The notes below the pieces were generated by a model. It was not told the origin of the DNA. It ran no database searches and worked only from the letters and a program-made list of their open reading frames with translations. Positions 47,877 to 55,359 of a stretch of 64,000 bases of DNA are shown here, one piece after another (within the stretch, counting starts at the first letter, position 1; the number at the start of each line of letters is the position of its first letter). Source of the DNA: JAKZVK01 sp965261065 (GTDB taxonomy: Bacteria; Acidobacteriota; Terriglobia; Bryobacterales; UBA6623); the NCBI GenBank assembly GCA_965261065.1, contig OZ253444.1, forward strand, positions 1,550,001-1,614,000, in the 5' to 3' direction. A program made the translations under genes and the position numbers.

Positions 47877-48058
47877 TTCGAGAAAACGCCCCTTTTACAG
47901 GCCTTGCAGCCATCCGACTCCCATGAGAACTTACTCGATGACACCAACCAGCTGATTCTATTCGACTTCTAACCGGACAGTAGTGAAAGTATATTATCGT
48001 CCAGCAAAGATCACCGTAGAGTTCGCGCTGACATCTCCCGAGGGGTTAACCCAGGGTT

Positions 48059-48073
48059 CCCCCCCCCCCCCCC
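48059..48073 (+). repeat. Run of 15 C residues
   Basis: An uninterrupted C15 tract lies 23 bp from the aminotransferase fragment, in the gap right of the IS nest. Such a tract is rare in this sequence. It may mark a rearrangement joint or an assembly weakness. Confidence 0.9.
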
Positions 48074-48095
48074 GAAGCGCTCGCTCGTCGGCGAC

Positions 48096-48528
48096 CTATC
48101 GCACGATCTTTCTCATCAGATCTTCGACACGGTCGAGCGCCTCTTTGATCTGATCAAGCGCCGTCGCGTAGCTGAACCGCAGGTACCCTTCGCCATACGC
48201 GCCGAAGCTGGTACCTGTCAGGCAGGCCACGCCTGCTTCATTGAGAAGGCGGTCGGCCAACTCGTCTGAGGGGACGCCGCACTTCGAAACGTTCGGGAAG
48301 GCGTAGAAGGCGCCGCCCGGCGTGACGCAGCTCATGCCTGGGATGCGGTTGAACCCCTCGACAATCACGTCGCGGCGGCGCTTGAACTCCGCCACAATGT
48401 CGGTGACGCAATCCTGCGGGCCGGTGAGGGCCTCGATGCCGGCGCGTTGCGGAAAACTTGCCGTGTGCGAGACGCAGTTGACCATCAGCAGACACACGGC
48501 GTCGACGAGTTCCTTGCTGGGCATCACG
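48096..48528 (-). pseudogene. Aminotransferase class I, C-terminal fragment 1
   Basis: About 144 codons identical in kind to the second fragment at 49560: MPSKELVDAVCLLMVNCVSH, then AGIEALTGPQDCVTDIVAEF, and ending DRVEDLMRKIVR. The similarity stops sharply at 48528 (after the MPSKEL codons read backwards). The PLP lysine region is absent, so it cannot be a working enzyme. Confidence 0.85.
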
Positions 48529-48564
48529 GATCGTTGGACAGCCCGCGACGGCACCGGGGGGAGA

Positions 48565-48825
48565 CTAGCCGATGATGCGCTCATACTCGTCGTGGGAACC
48601 GATCCAGAACCAAGTGAATTCGTTGCCGTCTCGGAAGGCCAACGCCCGGTACGCATCCGTCACTCGGACCGACCAGAACTCGCCGACCTGTTTCAGGTGC
48701 AGGGACGGGTGGCCAGGGTTCGAGGAGAATAGCTCGTACTGCTTATCGGCGCGGGCTTGAATGTCCGCCGGCAGTTGGTCGAAGAGGTCCCAAAACCGTA
48801 GGGTTGTTAGGGACCGAACCATCAC
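48565..48825 (-). CDS. RelE/ParE-family toxin
   Basis: 86 residues. The pattern FWDLFDQLPADIQARADKQY, HPSLHLKQVGEFWSVRVTDAYRAL and WFWIGSHDEYERII is typical of RelE/ParE-superfamily toxins, which act on mRNA at the ribosome or on gyrase. It starts with MM at 48825 and overlaps the stop of the antitoxin gene by 4 bp, the usual coupled arrangement with antitoxin first. It lies between two broken aminotransferase copies. Confidence 0.85.
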   Translation of the reverse strand: MMVRSLTTLRFWDLFDQLPADIQARADKQYELFSSNPGHPSLHLKQVGEFWSVRVTDAYRALAFRDGNEFTWFWIGSHDEYERIIG

Positions 48826-49070
48826 GAACGGCGGCGGTTGGAGAACCCTTCCGACAGGGGCCGGACCGTTCCCTCGGCGACGCCCTCGGCGATCTCACGT
48901 TTAGCCTGCTCGACGAACTTCGCCCCTCGTCCGCCAGGCGAAAAATCACGCTGCATCTGCCGATCCCAGTCGTCCATGGTCTGCACGTTCAGCCAGGAGG
49001 TCAGAGACACCTTGTCTTCGTCGGGCAGTTTGTTGATCGCTTCCTTGATGGCCTCAACGGTCAAGGTCAT
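48822..49070 (-). CDS. Antitoxin partner of the RelE/ParE-type toxin
   Basis: 82 residues from the ATG giving MTLTVEAIKEAINKLP; an upstream in-frame ATG at 49163 adds sequence without coding character. It has a helical N-terminus (DEDKVSLTSWLNVQ), an aspartate-rich turn MDDWDRQMQRDF, and a helical, basic C-terminus (FVEQAKREIAEGVAE) likely to wrap the toxin. The type is assigned mainly from its position ahead of the toxin and the 4-bp overlap. The family name is not certain. Confidence 0.75.
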   Translation of the reverse strand: MTLTVEAIKEAINKLPDEDKVSLTSWLNVQTMDDWDRQMQRDFSPGGRGAKFVEQAKREIAEGVAEGTVRPLSEGFSNRRRS

Positions 49071-49559
49071 AGCTTCACGGTAGCGTGTTGGGGGCGAAGG
49101 GGCAAGATCGCAATCCTTGTATTTTGAAAGCTGGACTTTTGATTTGCAAGGTTGATAGCGCACCCTGCATACACGACCATCGAGCAGCCCCTGGAGTCAC
49201 AGGCGGCAGTGGCCGTGATCGGCCCGGTCGTTTGTCCTGTAGGCAGTCGACGAACGCTACCCGAGCCCAGGCTATCACCGAATCCACGCATCTTCTCCTA
49301 CGGCAGGTTGGGGGGCGAGCTGTCCCGCTCACCCGGCCGGGCCTACTGACCAGACCAGAGAATCCAAGCTCTGTAGGCGACTGCCAGTGCGGGGAACAAC
49401 GGTAGAGTCACCTGCCGAAGATGAGACCGACAGTCATGCAGGTCTTTCGAGCCAAGTATTTGGCACCCTCGCTGAAATCCGAAATACTTTCAACCGTCAA
49501 ACCTCTCCCCGCAATTCCGTCTTGCCCGGTCCCCGGGGCGCACATCTGCCCACGGACTG
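49071..49559. other. Non-coding gap
   Basis: 489 bp between the antitoxin and aminotransferase fragment 2. I see no convincing gene, RNA or repeat here. Confidence 0.5.
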
Positions 49560-50192
49560 CTAGCCCACGATCTTCCTCATCAGATCTTCGACACGGTCGG
49601 GCGCCTCTTTGATCTGATCCAGCGCCATCGCGTAGCTGAACCGGAGGTACCCTTCGCCATACGCGCCGAAGCTGGTGCCGGTCAGGCAAGCGACGCCCGC
49701 TTCGTTCAGAAGGCGGTCGGCCAATTCGTCCGAGGGGACGCCGCACTTCGAAGTGTTCGGGAAGGCGTAGAACGCGCCGCCCGGCGTGGCGCAGCTCATG
49801 CCGGGGATGCGGTTGAAGCCCTCGACAATCACGTCTCGGCGGCGCTTGAACTCCGCCACCATCTCGGCGACGCAATCCTGCGGGCCCGTGAGGGCTTCGA
49901 TGCCGGCGCGTTGCGAAAAGCTCGCCGTGTGCGAGACGCAGTTGACCATTAGCAGGCATACGGCGTCGACGAGTTCCTTGCTGGGCATCACGCCGTAGCC
50001 CATGCGCCAGCCGGTCATCGAATACGTCTTCGAGAACCCGTCGAGGATGATCGTCTTCTCCGCCATGCCGTCGATGGACGCGATCGAAAACGGCTTCTCG
50101 TCGAAGTAGATCCTGCTGTAGACCTCGTCCGACAGCACCACGATGTCGCGGTCGCGCACCATCTCGGCGATCGCGCGGACGATGGGTGACAT
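49560..50192 (-). pseudogene. Aminotransferase class I, C-terminal fragment 2
   Basis: 210 codons from an ATG giving MSPIVRAIAEMVRDRDIVVL. It includes SDEVYSRIYFDEKP and the PLP-lysine motif DGFSKTYSMTGWRMGYG, and ends DRVEDLMRKIVG. About half of a normal fold-type I aminotransferase (roughly 390 residues) is missing at the N-terminus, including the substrate- and PLP-phosphate-binding part. It shares the segment 49560-49992 with fragment 1 at high identity. An AAGGAGG motif sits upstream of the ATG, so it might still be translated. Confidence 0.85.
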
Positions 50193-50279
50193 CAGCTAGA
50201 GCCTCCTTCTAGAGTGGAGGCACGGGCTCCCGACTGGCGAAGTAGACAGCCTCGCTCCCAGTGGGGCGGAATTGCTTTC

Positions 50280-51290
50280 TTACACCTCGATCAGTGCACC
50301 GCCGCGCTCGCGCGAGGCTCGCATGGCGAGCGTCATGCGGGTGGCCACGGCGGATTCCTCCGGGCGGCAGTCGGCGGCGGGCTTGCCGGCTTCACAGGCG
50401 CGAACGAAGGCCTCGAGCTCAGCCTGAAAACCGTCGGTTTCGGGCAGCGCGGGCTCCTCGACCTCGCCGTTGCGGCGATACAGCGTCAGACGCCGCTGGG
50501 CGGAGTGAAAATCGAGCGTGCCTTCCTCGCATTCGATCGAGAACTCCATCGAGAAGGGATAACCCCGCGGATGGTGCCAGCCCCCCGAGACAAACACAGC
50601 AACAGGAGATTCATATTCCAGCCGCGCTTCAACAATGTCGATTCCCTTTTCCATCTCCTCGACGCCACGGGCTTGCACCGCCGTCGGCTGTCCGAAGGCA
50701 TAGAGGCAGAAGTCGAAGTCGTGAATGAGCAGGTCGAAAACGCCGCCTCCGCTCTTCGAACGGTCGTGCATCCACTTGCCCCAAGCCGGCGCGGCACACT
50801 TGCGGCGAAAGACCGCGGCCTTCACGGCGCCTAGTTCCCCCGACTGGACGATGTTCCTTGCCGCCACATAGTCGGGCCAGAAACGAATGACCTGGGCCAC
50901 CATGAGCACCTTGTTGCACTTGTGGGAGGTCGCGACCATAGCGTCGCATTCCTGGCCTGACATCGCCATCGGCTTTTCGACCAGCACGTGCTTGCCGGCG
51001 TTGAGCGCTGCCTGGCTGAGGGAGGCGTGCAGGTGCGAGGGCACGCACAAGTCCACCGCCTCGACGTTTGGATCGCCGAACATCTCTTCCGGTGTCTTGT
51101 AGCGCGCGGCCGAACCAAAGTCCATCGATTCACCCGGCCGCTCGAGATTGCCCTGGATGGTGCTGAGGTCGCCGGCCAGTTTCTGCTCATCGCTGCTCGC
51201 GACCGCGGCGATCTCCGCGCCGGCAATAGCCTGATAAGCCTGGAGGTGGGTGCTGCCCATGAACCCCAGTCCAGCAACGCCGATTTTCAC
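50280..51290 (-). CDS. Gfo/Idh/MocA family oxidoreductase
   Basis: 336 residues. The GTG start (MKIGVAGLGFMGSTHLQAY) has a strong GAGGAGG site 5 bases upstream; a much longer frame to 51566 reads through the end of hemC and is not real. The N-terminal Rossmann motif GVAGLGFMG binds NAD(P); the family EKP motif is present in VLVEKPMAMSGQE. The C-terminal alpha/beta domain has GGGVFDLLIHDFDFCLYAFG with the usual conserved histidine. Substrates are generally sugars or inositols; here unknown. Confidence 0.9.
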   Translation of the reverse strand: MKIGVAGLGFMGSTHLQAYQAIAGAEIAAVASSDEQKLAGDLSTIQGNLERPGESMDFGSAARYKTPEEMFGDPNVEAVDLCVPSHLHASLSQAALNAGKHVLVEKPMAMSGQECDAMVATSHKCNKVLMVAQVIRFWPDYVAARNIVQSGELGAVKAAVFRRKCAAPAWGKWMHDRSKSGGGVFDLLIHDFDFCLYAFGQPTAVQARGVEEMEKGIDIVEARLEYESPVAVFVSGGWHHPRGYPFSMEFSIECEEGTLDFHSAQRRLTLYRRNGEVEEPALPETDGFQAELEAFVRACEAGKPAADCRPEESAVATRMTLAMRASRERGGALIEV

Positions 51291-51346
51291 TGTGTCCTCC
51301 TCGACAGCCTCAACCGCATCCGCCGCATGGCGGCGCGACTTGCCGG

Positions 51347-52279
51347 CTAGCGGCGCTTGGCGGCGCGCGCTTTTTTGCCGAGCAACTCGCCGGCCCCCAG
51401 GGCCAGTAGTTTCTCGGCGGCGTCCTGTCCCAAAGCGATTGGATTCGTCGGGCTGCCCTCCACGACTCTGCCATAGGCTCGGCGGCCATCTTCGGAAAGC
51501 ACGAGGACCGACAGGCGCAAGCGGTCTCCCTGAATCGAGGCGTAGCTGCCCATCGGGACCTGGCATCCGCAGCCCAGCGCAGCTAGCAGGGACCGCTCGG
51601 CCAGAACCGCCGCCTCGGACTCCTCGTGATTCAGCGGCGCCACCAAGCCTCGCACCCGTTCGTCTCTTGAGCGAACCACGATCGCGATGGCGCCTTGGCC
51701 GACCGCCGGATACATGACGTTGGGCTCGAAGATCTCGGCGATGCGCTCTTCCAGACCGAGCCGTTGGAGCCCGGCGGCGGCGAGAACCAGGGCCTCGTAG
51801 CGTCCTTCATCGAGCTTCTTGAGACGGGTCTCGACGTTGCCCCGGATCTGCTCAATCTTCAAGTCGGGCCGCAGCCGGTGTAGCTGGCAGGTGCGCCGCA
51901 GGGACCCTGTGCCGACCCGCGCGCCTTCCGGCAGGATCTTGAACTCCTCCCCGACGATCGCATCGCGGGCGTCACCCCGCTCGGGGATGGCCCCTAGCAC
52001 CATGCGGCGATTCAATTCCGTGGGCACGTCCTTCAAGCTGTGCACAGCCACGTCCACGCGGCTCTTGAGCAAGGCGTCATCGATCTCCTTGGTGAAGACG
52101 CCCTTAGCTCCCTTCGTGGCGGTCAGCTTCGCCAAGGCGGTCTGGCTCAGCTTGTCGCCCGTGGTCTTGATGACCTTGGTGCGGCTGGGCACTCCTGCCG
52201 CCGCGAGTTGTTCTTCAACCCATTGGGCCTGCCACATGGCGAGTGGGGAGCCCCGGGTACCAATCACTAGAGGTTTCAT
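51347..52279 (-). CDS. hemC: Hydroxymethylbilane synthase (porphobilinogen deaminase)
   Basis: 310 residues. It polymerises four porphobilinogens into hydroxymethylbilane. Motifs are IGTRGSPLAMWQAQWVEE, SLKDVPTEL, RVGTGSLRRTCQL and, near residue 240, LAALGCGCQVPMGSYA with the cysteine that holds the dipyrromethane cofactor. It overlaps the hemA stop by 4 bp (ATGA), so hemX-hemA-hemC are coupled. Confidence 0.96.
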   Translation of the reverse strand: MKPLVIGTRGSPLAMWQAQWVEEQLAAAGVPSRTKVIKTTGDKLSQTALAKLTATKGAKGVFTKEIDDALLKSRVDVAVHSLKDVPTELNRRMVLGAIPERGDARDAIVGEEFKILPEGARVGTGSLRRTCQLHRLRPDLKIEQIRGNVETRLKKLDEGRYEALVLAAAGLQRLGLEERIAEIFEPNVMYPAVGQGAIAIVVRSRDERVRGLVAPLNHEESEAAVLAERSLLAALGCGCQVPMGSYASIQGDRLRLSVLVLSEDGRRAYGRVVEGSPTNPIALGQDAAEKLLALGAGELLGKKARAAKRR

Positions 52280-53541
52280 TTTCGAAGGTTAAAGGCGTGC
52301 TTGACGAACTCCACGAAATGCAGCCCGTCGGGATGGCTGGCCAATCGTTTCATGTGGGAGATCGGCGAATGCGCAATCTTATTGATCATGCTGCGTGTCA
52401 TCGCGTCGAGCGCTTCGGTTTGCTCGGCGTCGAGTGTGCCCAGTTTCGAGCGAAAACGGGCCACTTCGGCCCGGCGCACTCGTTCCAACTCATCTTGCAG
52501 CGAGACGATGGTCGGCGCGACCTGGTGGGTCTTGAGCCGATGCATCAACTTAGTCAGCTCTTCCTCGACGATCGCATCCGCGCGCTCGGCCTCGCGTTTC
52601 CGTTGCTCGAGGTTCGCGTCGGCGACCTGTTGCAGATCGTCGATGTCGTACACGAATATGTTGTCGACCGAGTTGATGGCCGGGTCAATATCACGCGGAA
52701 CCGCGATATCCACCAGAAAGACCGGGCGCTGCTTGCGGGCGGCAATCACCGCCTCCGCCGTCTTCTTGTTGAGAATGAAGTTCGGAGCGCCTGTCGACGA
52801 GATGACGATATCGACCTTGGCCAACATTTCGAACAGCCGGTCGAATGCAACCGCTTCGCCTTCGAACGCCCGGGCCAAGTCGACGGCACGCTCATGTGTG
52901 CGGTTGGTCACGTAGACCCGCCCCGCTCCGGCGCGCTGCAGGTGCTTCGCCGACAGCTCCGACATCTTGCCGGCCCCGACAATCAGAATCGACCGGCCGC
53001 CCAGATCGCCGAAGATCTTGCGTGCCAACTCGACCGCCACGAAGCTGATCGACACCGCCATCCGGCCGATCCCGGTCTCGTTGCGAACGCGCCGGGCGAC
53101 TCGGAACGCGTGGTTGAGCACGAAGTCCAGCTCGCCGCGGATCGTACCGGCCGCCTTGGCGCGCGCGTAGGCGTCCTTCACCTGGCCCAGGATCTGGGGC
53201 TCGCCGACGACCATCGAGTCAAGGCTCGATGCTACCCGGAAGACATGGCGCACGGCCTCCTCATCGACGTAGCGGTAGAAGTAGGGCTTAGCGTCGTCGA
53301 TGACGCCTTCCCCGGCGGTCTCGAGGAATGAGAAGAGCTCCTGCGATGCGTCCGACCCGGCGCCGGCTCGAACCAGGAACTCGACCCGGTTGCACGTGGA
53401 GAGGATCAGGGCCTCGGAGATCCCAGGCTGCTCAACCAGCTTCTCCATGTGCTCGACAGCCGCCCCCTCAGCGATCGCGAAACGCTCACGCACTTCGACC
53501 GGGGCGGTCTTGTGACTGAGGCCCAAAAGAAGTACGCTCAT
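52276..53541 (-). CDS. hemA: Glutamyl-tRNA reductase
   Basis: 421 residues from the ATG giving MSVLLLGLSHKTAPVEVRE; the open frame continues upstream without coding character. It reduces glutamyl-tRNA to glutamate-1-semialdehyde, the first committed step of C5 heme synthesis. The catalytic cysteine is in LSTCNRVEFLV. The NADPH domain shows ILIVGAGKMSELSAKHL and the C-terminal dimerisation helices follow. It overlaps hemX at its start and hemC at its stop. Confidence 0.95.
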   Translation of the reverse strand: MSVLLLGLSHKTAPVEVRERFAIAEGAAVEHMEKLVEQPGISEALILSTCNRVEFLVRAGAGSDASQELFSFLETAGEGVIDDAKPYFYRYVDEEAVRHVFRVASSLDSMVVGEPQILGQVKDAYARAKAAGTIRGELDFVLNHAFRVARRVRNETGIGRMAVSISFVAVELARKIFGDLGGRSILIVGAGKMSELSAKHLQRAGAGRVYVTNRTHERAVDLARAFEGEAVAFDRLFEMLAKVDIVISSTGAPNFILNKKTAEAVIAARKQRPVFLVDIAVPRDIDPAINSVDNIFVYDIDDLQQVADANLEQRKREAERADAIVEEELTKLMHRLKTHQVAPTIVSLQDELERVRRAEVARFRSKLGTLDAEQTEALDAMTRSMINKIAHSPISHMKRLASHPDGLHFVEFVKHAFNLRK

Positions 53542-54356
53542 CGCTGTGTGAAGGAGTGGACGCCGCTGTTGACGATCCACGTTAGTGCCGCCGAACAGAA
53601 CCCCGCGATGGAAAAGTAGGCCGCCTTTCGACCCCGCCAGCCGATCGCCACCCGGCTGAAGACCATGGCCAGGTAGATGGCCCAGGTGACGAAGGCCAGG
53701 GCAATCGTTGGATCGACGAGCCAGTTCGAGCCCCACTCCATGAAAGCCCAGAAACTGGCTGCAATCAAGCCCAGCGTGACCAGCACGAACCCTGCGGCCA
53801 GGGTTCGGTAAGCCATATCGTCGAGCGTGCCCAGCGGAGGCAGGCGGTAATAGAACGCCCTTGGGCGTTTCGACTTAAGCTCCTTCTCTTGAATGATATA
53901 CATCACGCCGGCGACGAAGGTCAGCGTAAGCGCCGCGTATCCCAGCAGCAGCAACACCACGTGAACCGAGAGCCACCACTTCCCGAGTGATCCGGCCACG
54001 GGCGCAGGCGTGCCCGTACCGAGACTGGCCACAAGAGTGAGCAGAAACACAGTCGGAAAGACGAAGACGGCCAAGCTTTCGTACTTGTAGCGCCAGTAGA
54101 CAAGCAGAAACACGCCGGTCACGAGGAATCCGACCAGCGAGGCCATCTGGTGGAGCGTGTGAACCGGGAACCGCCCCAACGCCATCCCCTGATCGACGAT
54201 CGAGACCAGATGAAACACGGCCCCCATGGAAATCGACCCCAAGCCGAGCTTGAACATGCGCTGGCGCCGCTTCACCACCGTTACCAGCGCGTGCCACAAC
54301 CCTAGTGAATAAAGCACCAGCGTCACACGCAGCCAGAAGACGCTGAATTCAGCCAT
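53538..54356 (-). CDS. HemX/CcsA-like cytochrome c assembly membrane protein
   Basis: 272 residues from the ATG giving MAEFSVFWLRVTLVLYSLGL. About eight membrane segments are visible, for example LVGFLVTGVFLLVYW, VFVFPTVFLLTLVASLG and LSVHVVLLLLGYAALTLTFVAG. It has the WW and H of the family (GKWWLSVHVV) but lacks a clear WGxxWxWD heme-binding loop, as expected for the HemX branch that sits beside hemA. It likely influences heme levels or cytochrome biogenesis. It heads the heme operon. Confidence 0.82.
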   Translation of the reverse strand: MAEFSVFWLRVTLVLYSLGLWHALVTVVKRRQRMFKLGLGSISMGAVFHLVSIVDQGMALGRFPVHTLHQMASLVGFLVTGVFLLVYWRYKYESLAVFVFPTVFLLTLVASLGTGTPAPVAGSLGKWWLSVHVVLLLLGYAALTLTFVAGVMYIIQEKELKSKRPRAFYYRLPPLGTLDDMAYRTLAAGFVLVTLGLIAASFWAFMEWGSNWLVDPTIALAFVTWAIYLAMVFSRVAIGWRGRKAAYFSIAGFCSAALTWIVNSGVHSFTQR

Positions 54357-54365
54357 AACCGCTTC

Positions 54366-54371
54366 ATTATA
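54366..54371 (-). promoter_or_regulatory. Candidate -10 box of the hemX-hemA-hemC operon
   Basis: A perfect TATAAT on the minus strand ends 9 bases before the hemX ATG, so the transcript would have almost no leader. No good TTGACA was found at 16-18 bp spacing, so support is limited. Confidence 0.3.
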
Positions 54372-54480
54372 CAGGGCTAGCCAAGCTCGCCCCGTGGCAT
54401 GCCCTGGGCCGGCACAACCTGAACTGCGATCAGGGGAGCGTTTGATATCCCGAGGGTTTTCAGGCCACACTAGAGGGGCC

Positions 54481-55359
54481 ATGCCACAGAGAGTCCGCAA
54501 AGCCGTCTTCCCCGCTGCCGGATGGGGCACGCGCTTCCTGCCCGCCACGAAATCGCAGCCCAAGGAGATGCTGCCGCTGGTGGACAAGCCCATCATCCAG
54601 TACGGCGTCGAGGAAGCTCTGGCCTCGGGCGTAACCAACATGATCCTCGTTACCGGCCGCGGTAAGTCGGCGATCGAAGACCATTTCGACGTCAGCTTCG
54701 AGTTGGAGCACCTTCTACGCGAGCGCAACAAGACGGCTGATCTGAAGATGGTGCGCGACATCTCCGAGCTGATTCACGTCTCCTATGTTCGCCAGAAATC
54801 GGCTCTCGGGCTGGGACATGCCGTGTGGGTCGCCAAGGAACTCGTGGCCGGCGAGCCGTTCGCCGTCATTCTGGCCGACGACGTGATCGACGCCGAGACG
54901 CCCTGTCTCAAACAACTCCTCGACGTCCAGCAGAGCCACGACGGGGCCGTGATCGCCGTGATGGAGGTTCCATCGGACCGCATCTCGGCCTATGGCGTGG
55001 TTGATGTCGAGCCCGTGGAGTCCGGAAACGATCGTCTCTACCGCGTCAGGGACTTGGTCGAGAAACCACCGGCGGAGAAGGCGCCGTCGAATCTCGCCAT
55101 CATCGGACGGTATGTATTGCCGGCCGCTGTTTTCGAGTGCCTCGAAGCCATCGAGCCCGGCAGCGGAGGCGAGCTTCAACTAACCGACGGCCTCAAGAAG
55201 CTGATGGAGCGTGAGCCGGTTTACGCCTATCGCTTCGAGGGCAAGCGCTACGATGCCGGCGACAAGCTGGGTTTTCTCAAGGCCACCGTGGAGTTCGCCC
55301 TGTATCACGACAAGGTGGGTGATGACTTCCGCGCCTACCTGAAGTCGCTCGAGCTCTGA
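54481..55359 (+). CDS. galU: UTP-glucose-1-phosphate uridylyltransferase
   Basis: 292 residues from the ATG giving MPQRVRKAVFPAAGWGTRF; the open frame upstream is not coding. It makes UDP-glucose. The nucleotide-binding motif is PAAGWGTRFLPATKSQPKEM, then LPLVDKPIIQYGVEEA; further family blocks are FAVILADDVIDAE, GRYVLPAAVFECL and GKRYDAGDKLGFLKA. It is divergent from the heme operon across a 124-bp gap. Confidence 0.95.
   Translation: MPQRVRKAVFPAAGWGTRFLPATKSQPKEMLPLVDKPIIQYGVEEALASGVTNMILVTGRGKSAIEDHFDVSFELEHLLRERNKTADLKMVRDISELIHVSYVRQKSALGLGHAVWVAKELVAGEPFAVILADDVIDAETPCLKQLLDVQQSHDGAVIAVMEVPSDRISAYGVVDVEPVESGNDRLYRVRDLVEKPPAEKAPSNLAIIGRYVLPAAVFECLEAIEPGSGGELQLTDGLKKLMEREPVYAYRFEGKRYDAGDKLGFLKATVEFALYHDKVGDDFRAYLKSLEL

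Larger units (their letters stand above)
44469..47972 (+). pseudogene. IS4-family transposase, split twice and frameshifted
   Basis: Piece 1 (44469 to about 44674) carries the DUF4372 N-terminus MNLGRTVFSQLISFLPDREF...FCMAFAQLTYRESLRDIQAC. Piece 2 (from about 45965) reads KLYHMGFRGKVARSTLADANE with DSTTIDLCLSLFPWAKF. An extra A in the run at 46204-46207 then shifts the frame before MHTLLDLHGNIPTF, and the Y-E region follows (IYRSRWQVELFFKWLKQHLR). Piece 3 (from 47877) ends FEKTPLLQALQPSDSHENLL then DDTNQLILFDF. The frameshift may be older than, or independent of, the insertions. Confidence 0.9.
44331..47986 (+). mobile_element. IS4-family insertion sequence carrying two nested elements
   Basis: The left end TCACTACTGTCCGG (44331-44344) matches an inverted right end CCGGACAGTAGTGA (47973-47986) exactly over 14 bp. 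Inside are the ISAzo13 copy (44675-45964) and IS1595 copy D (46846-47876). I see no clear target duplication outside the ends, so one flank may have been rearranged. Without the nested elements and their duplications it is about 1.3 kb. Confidence 0.8.
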
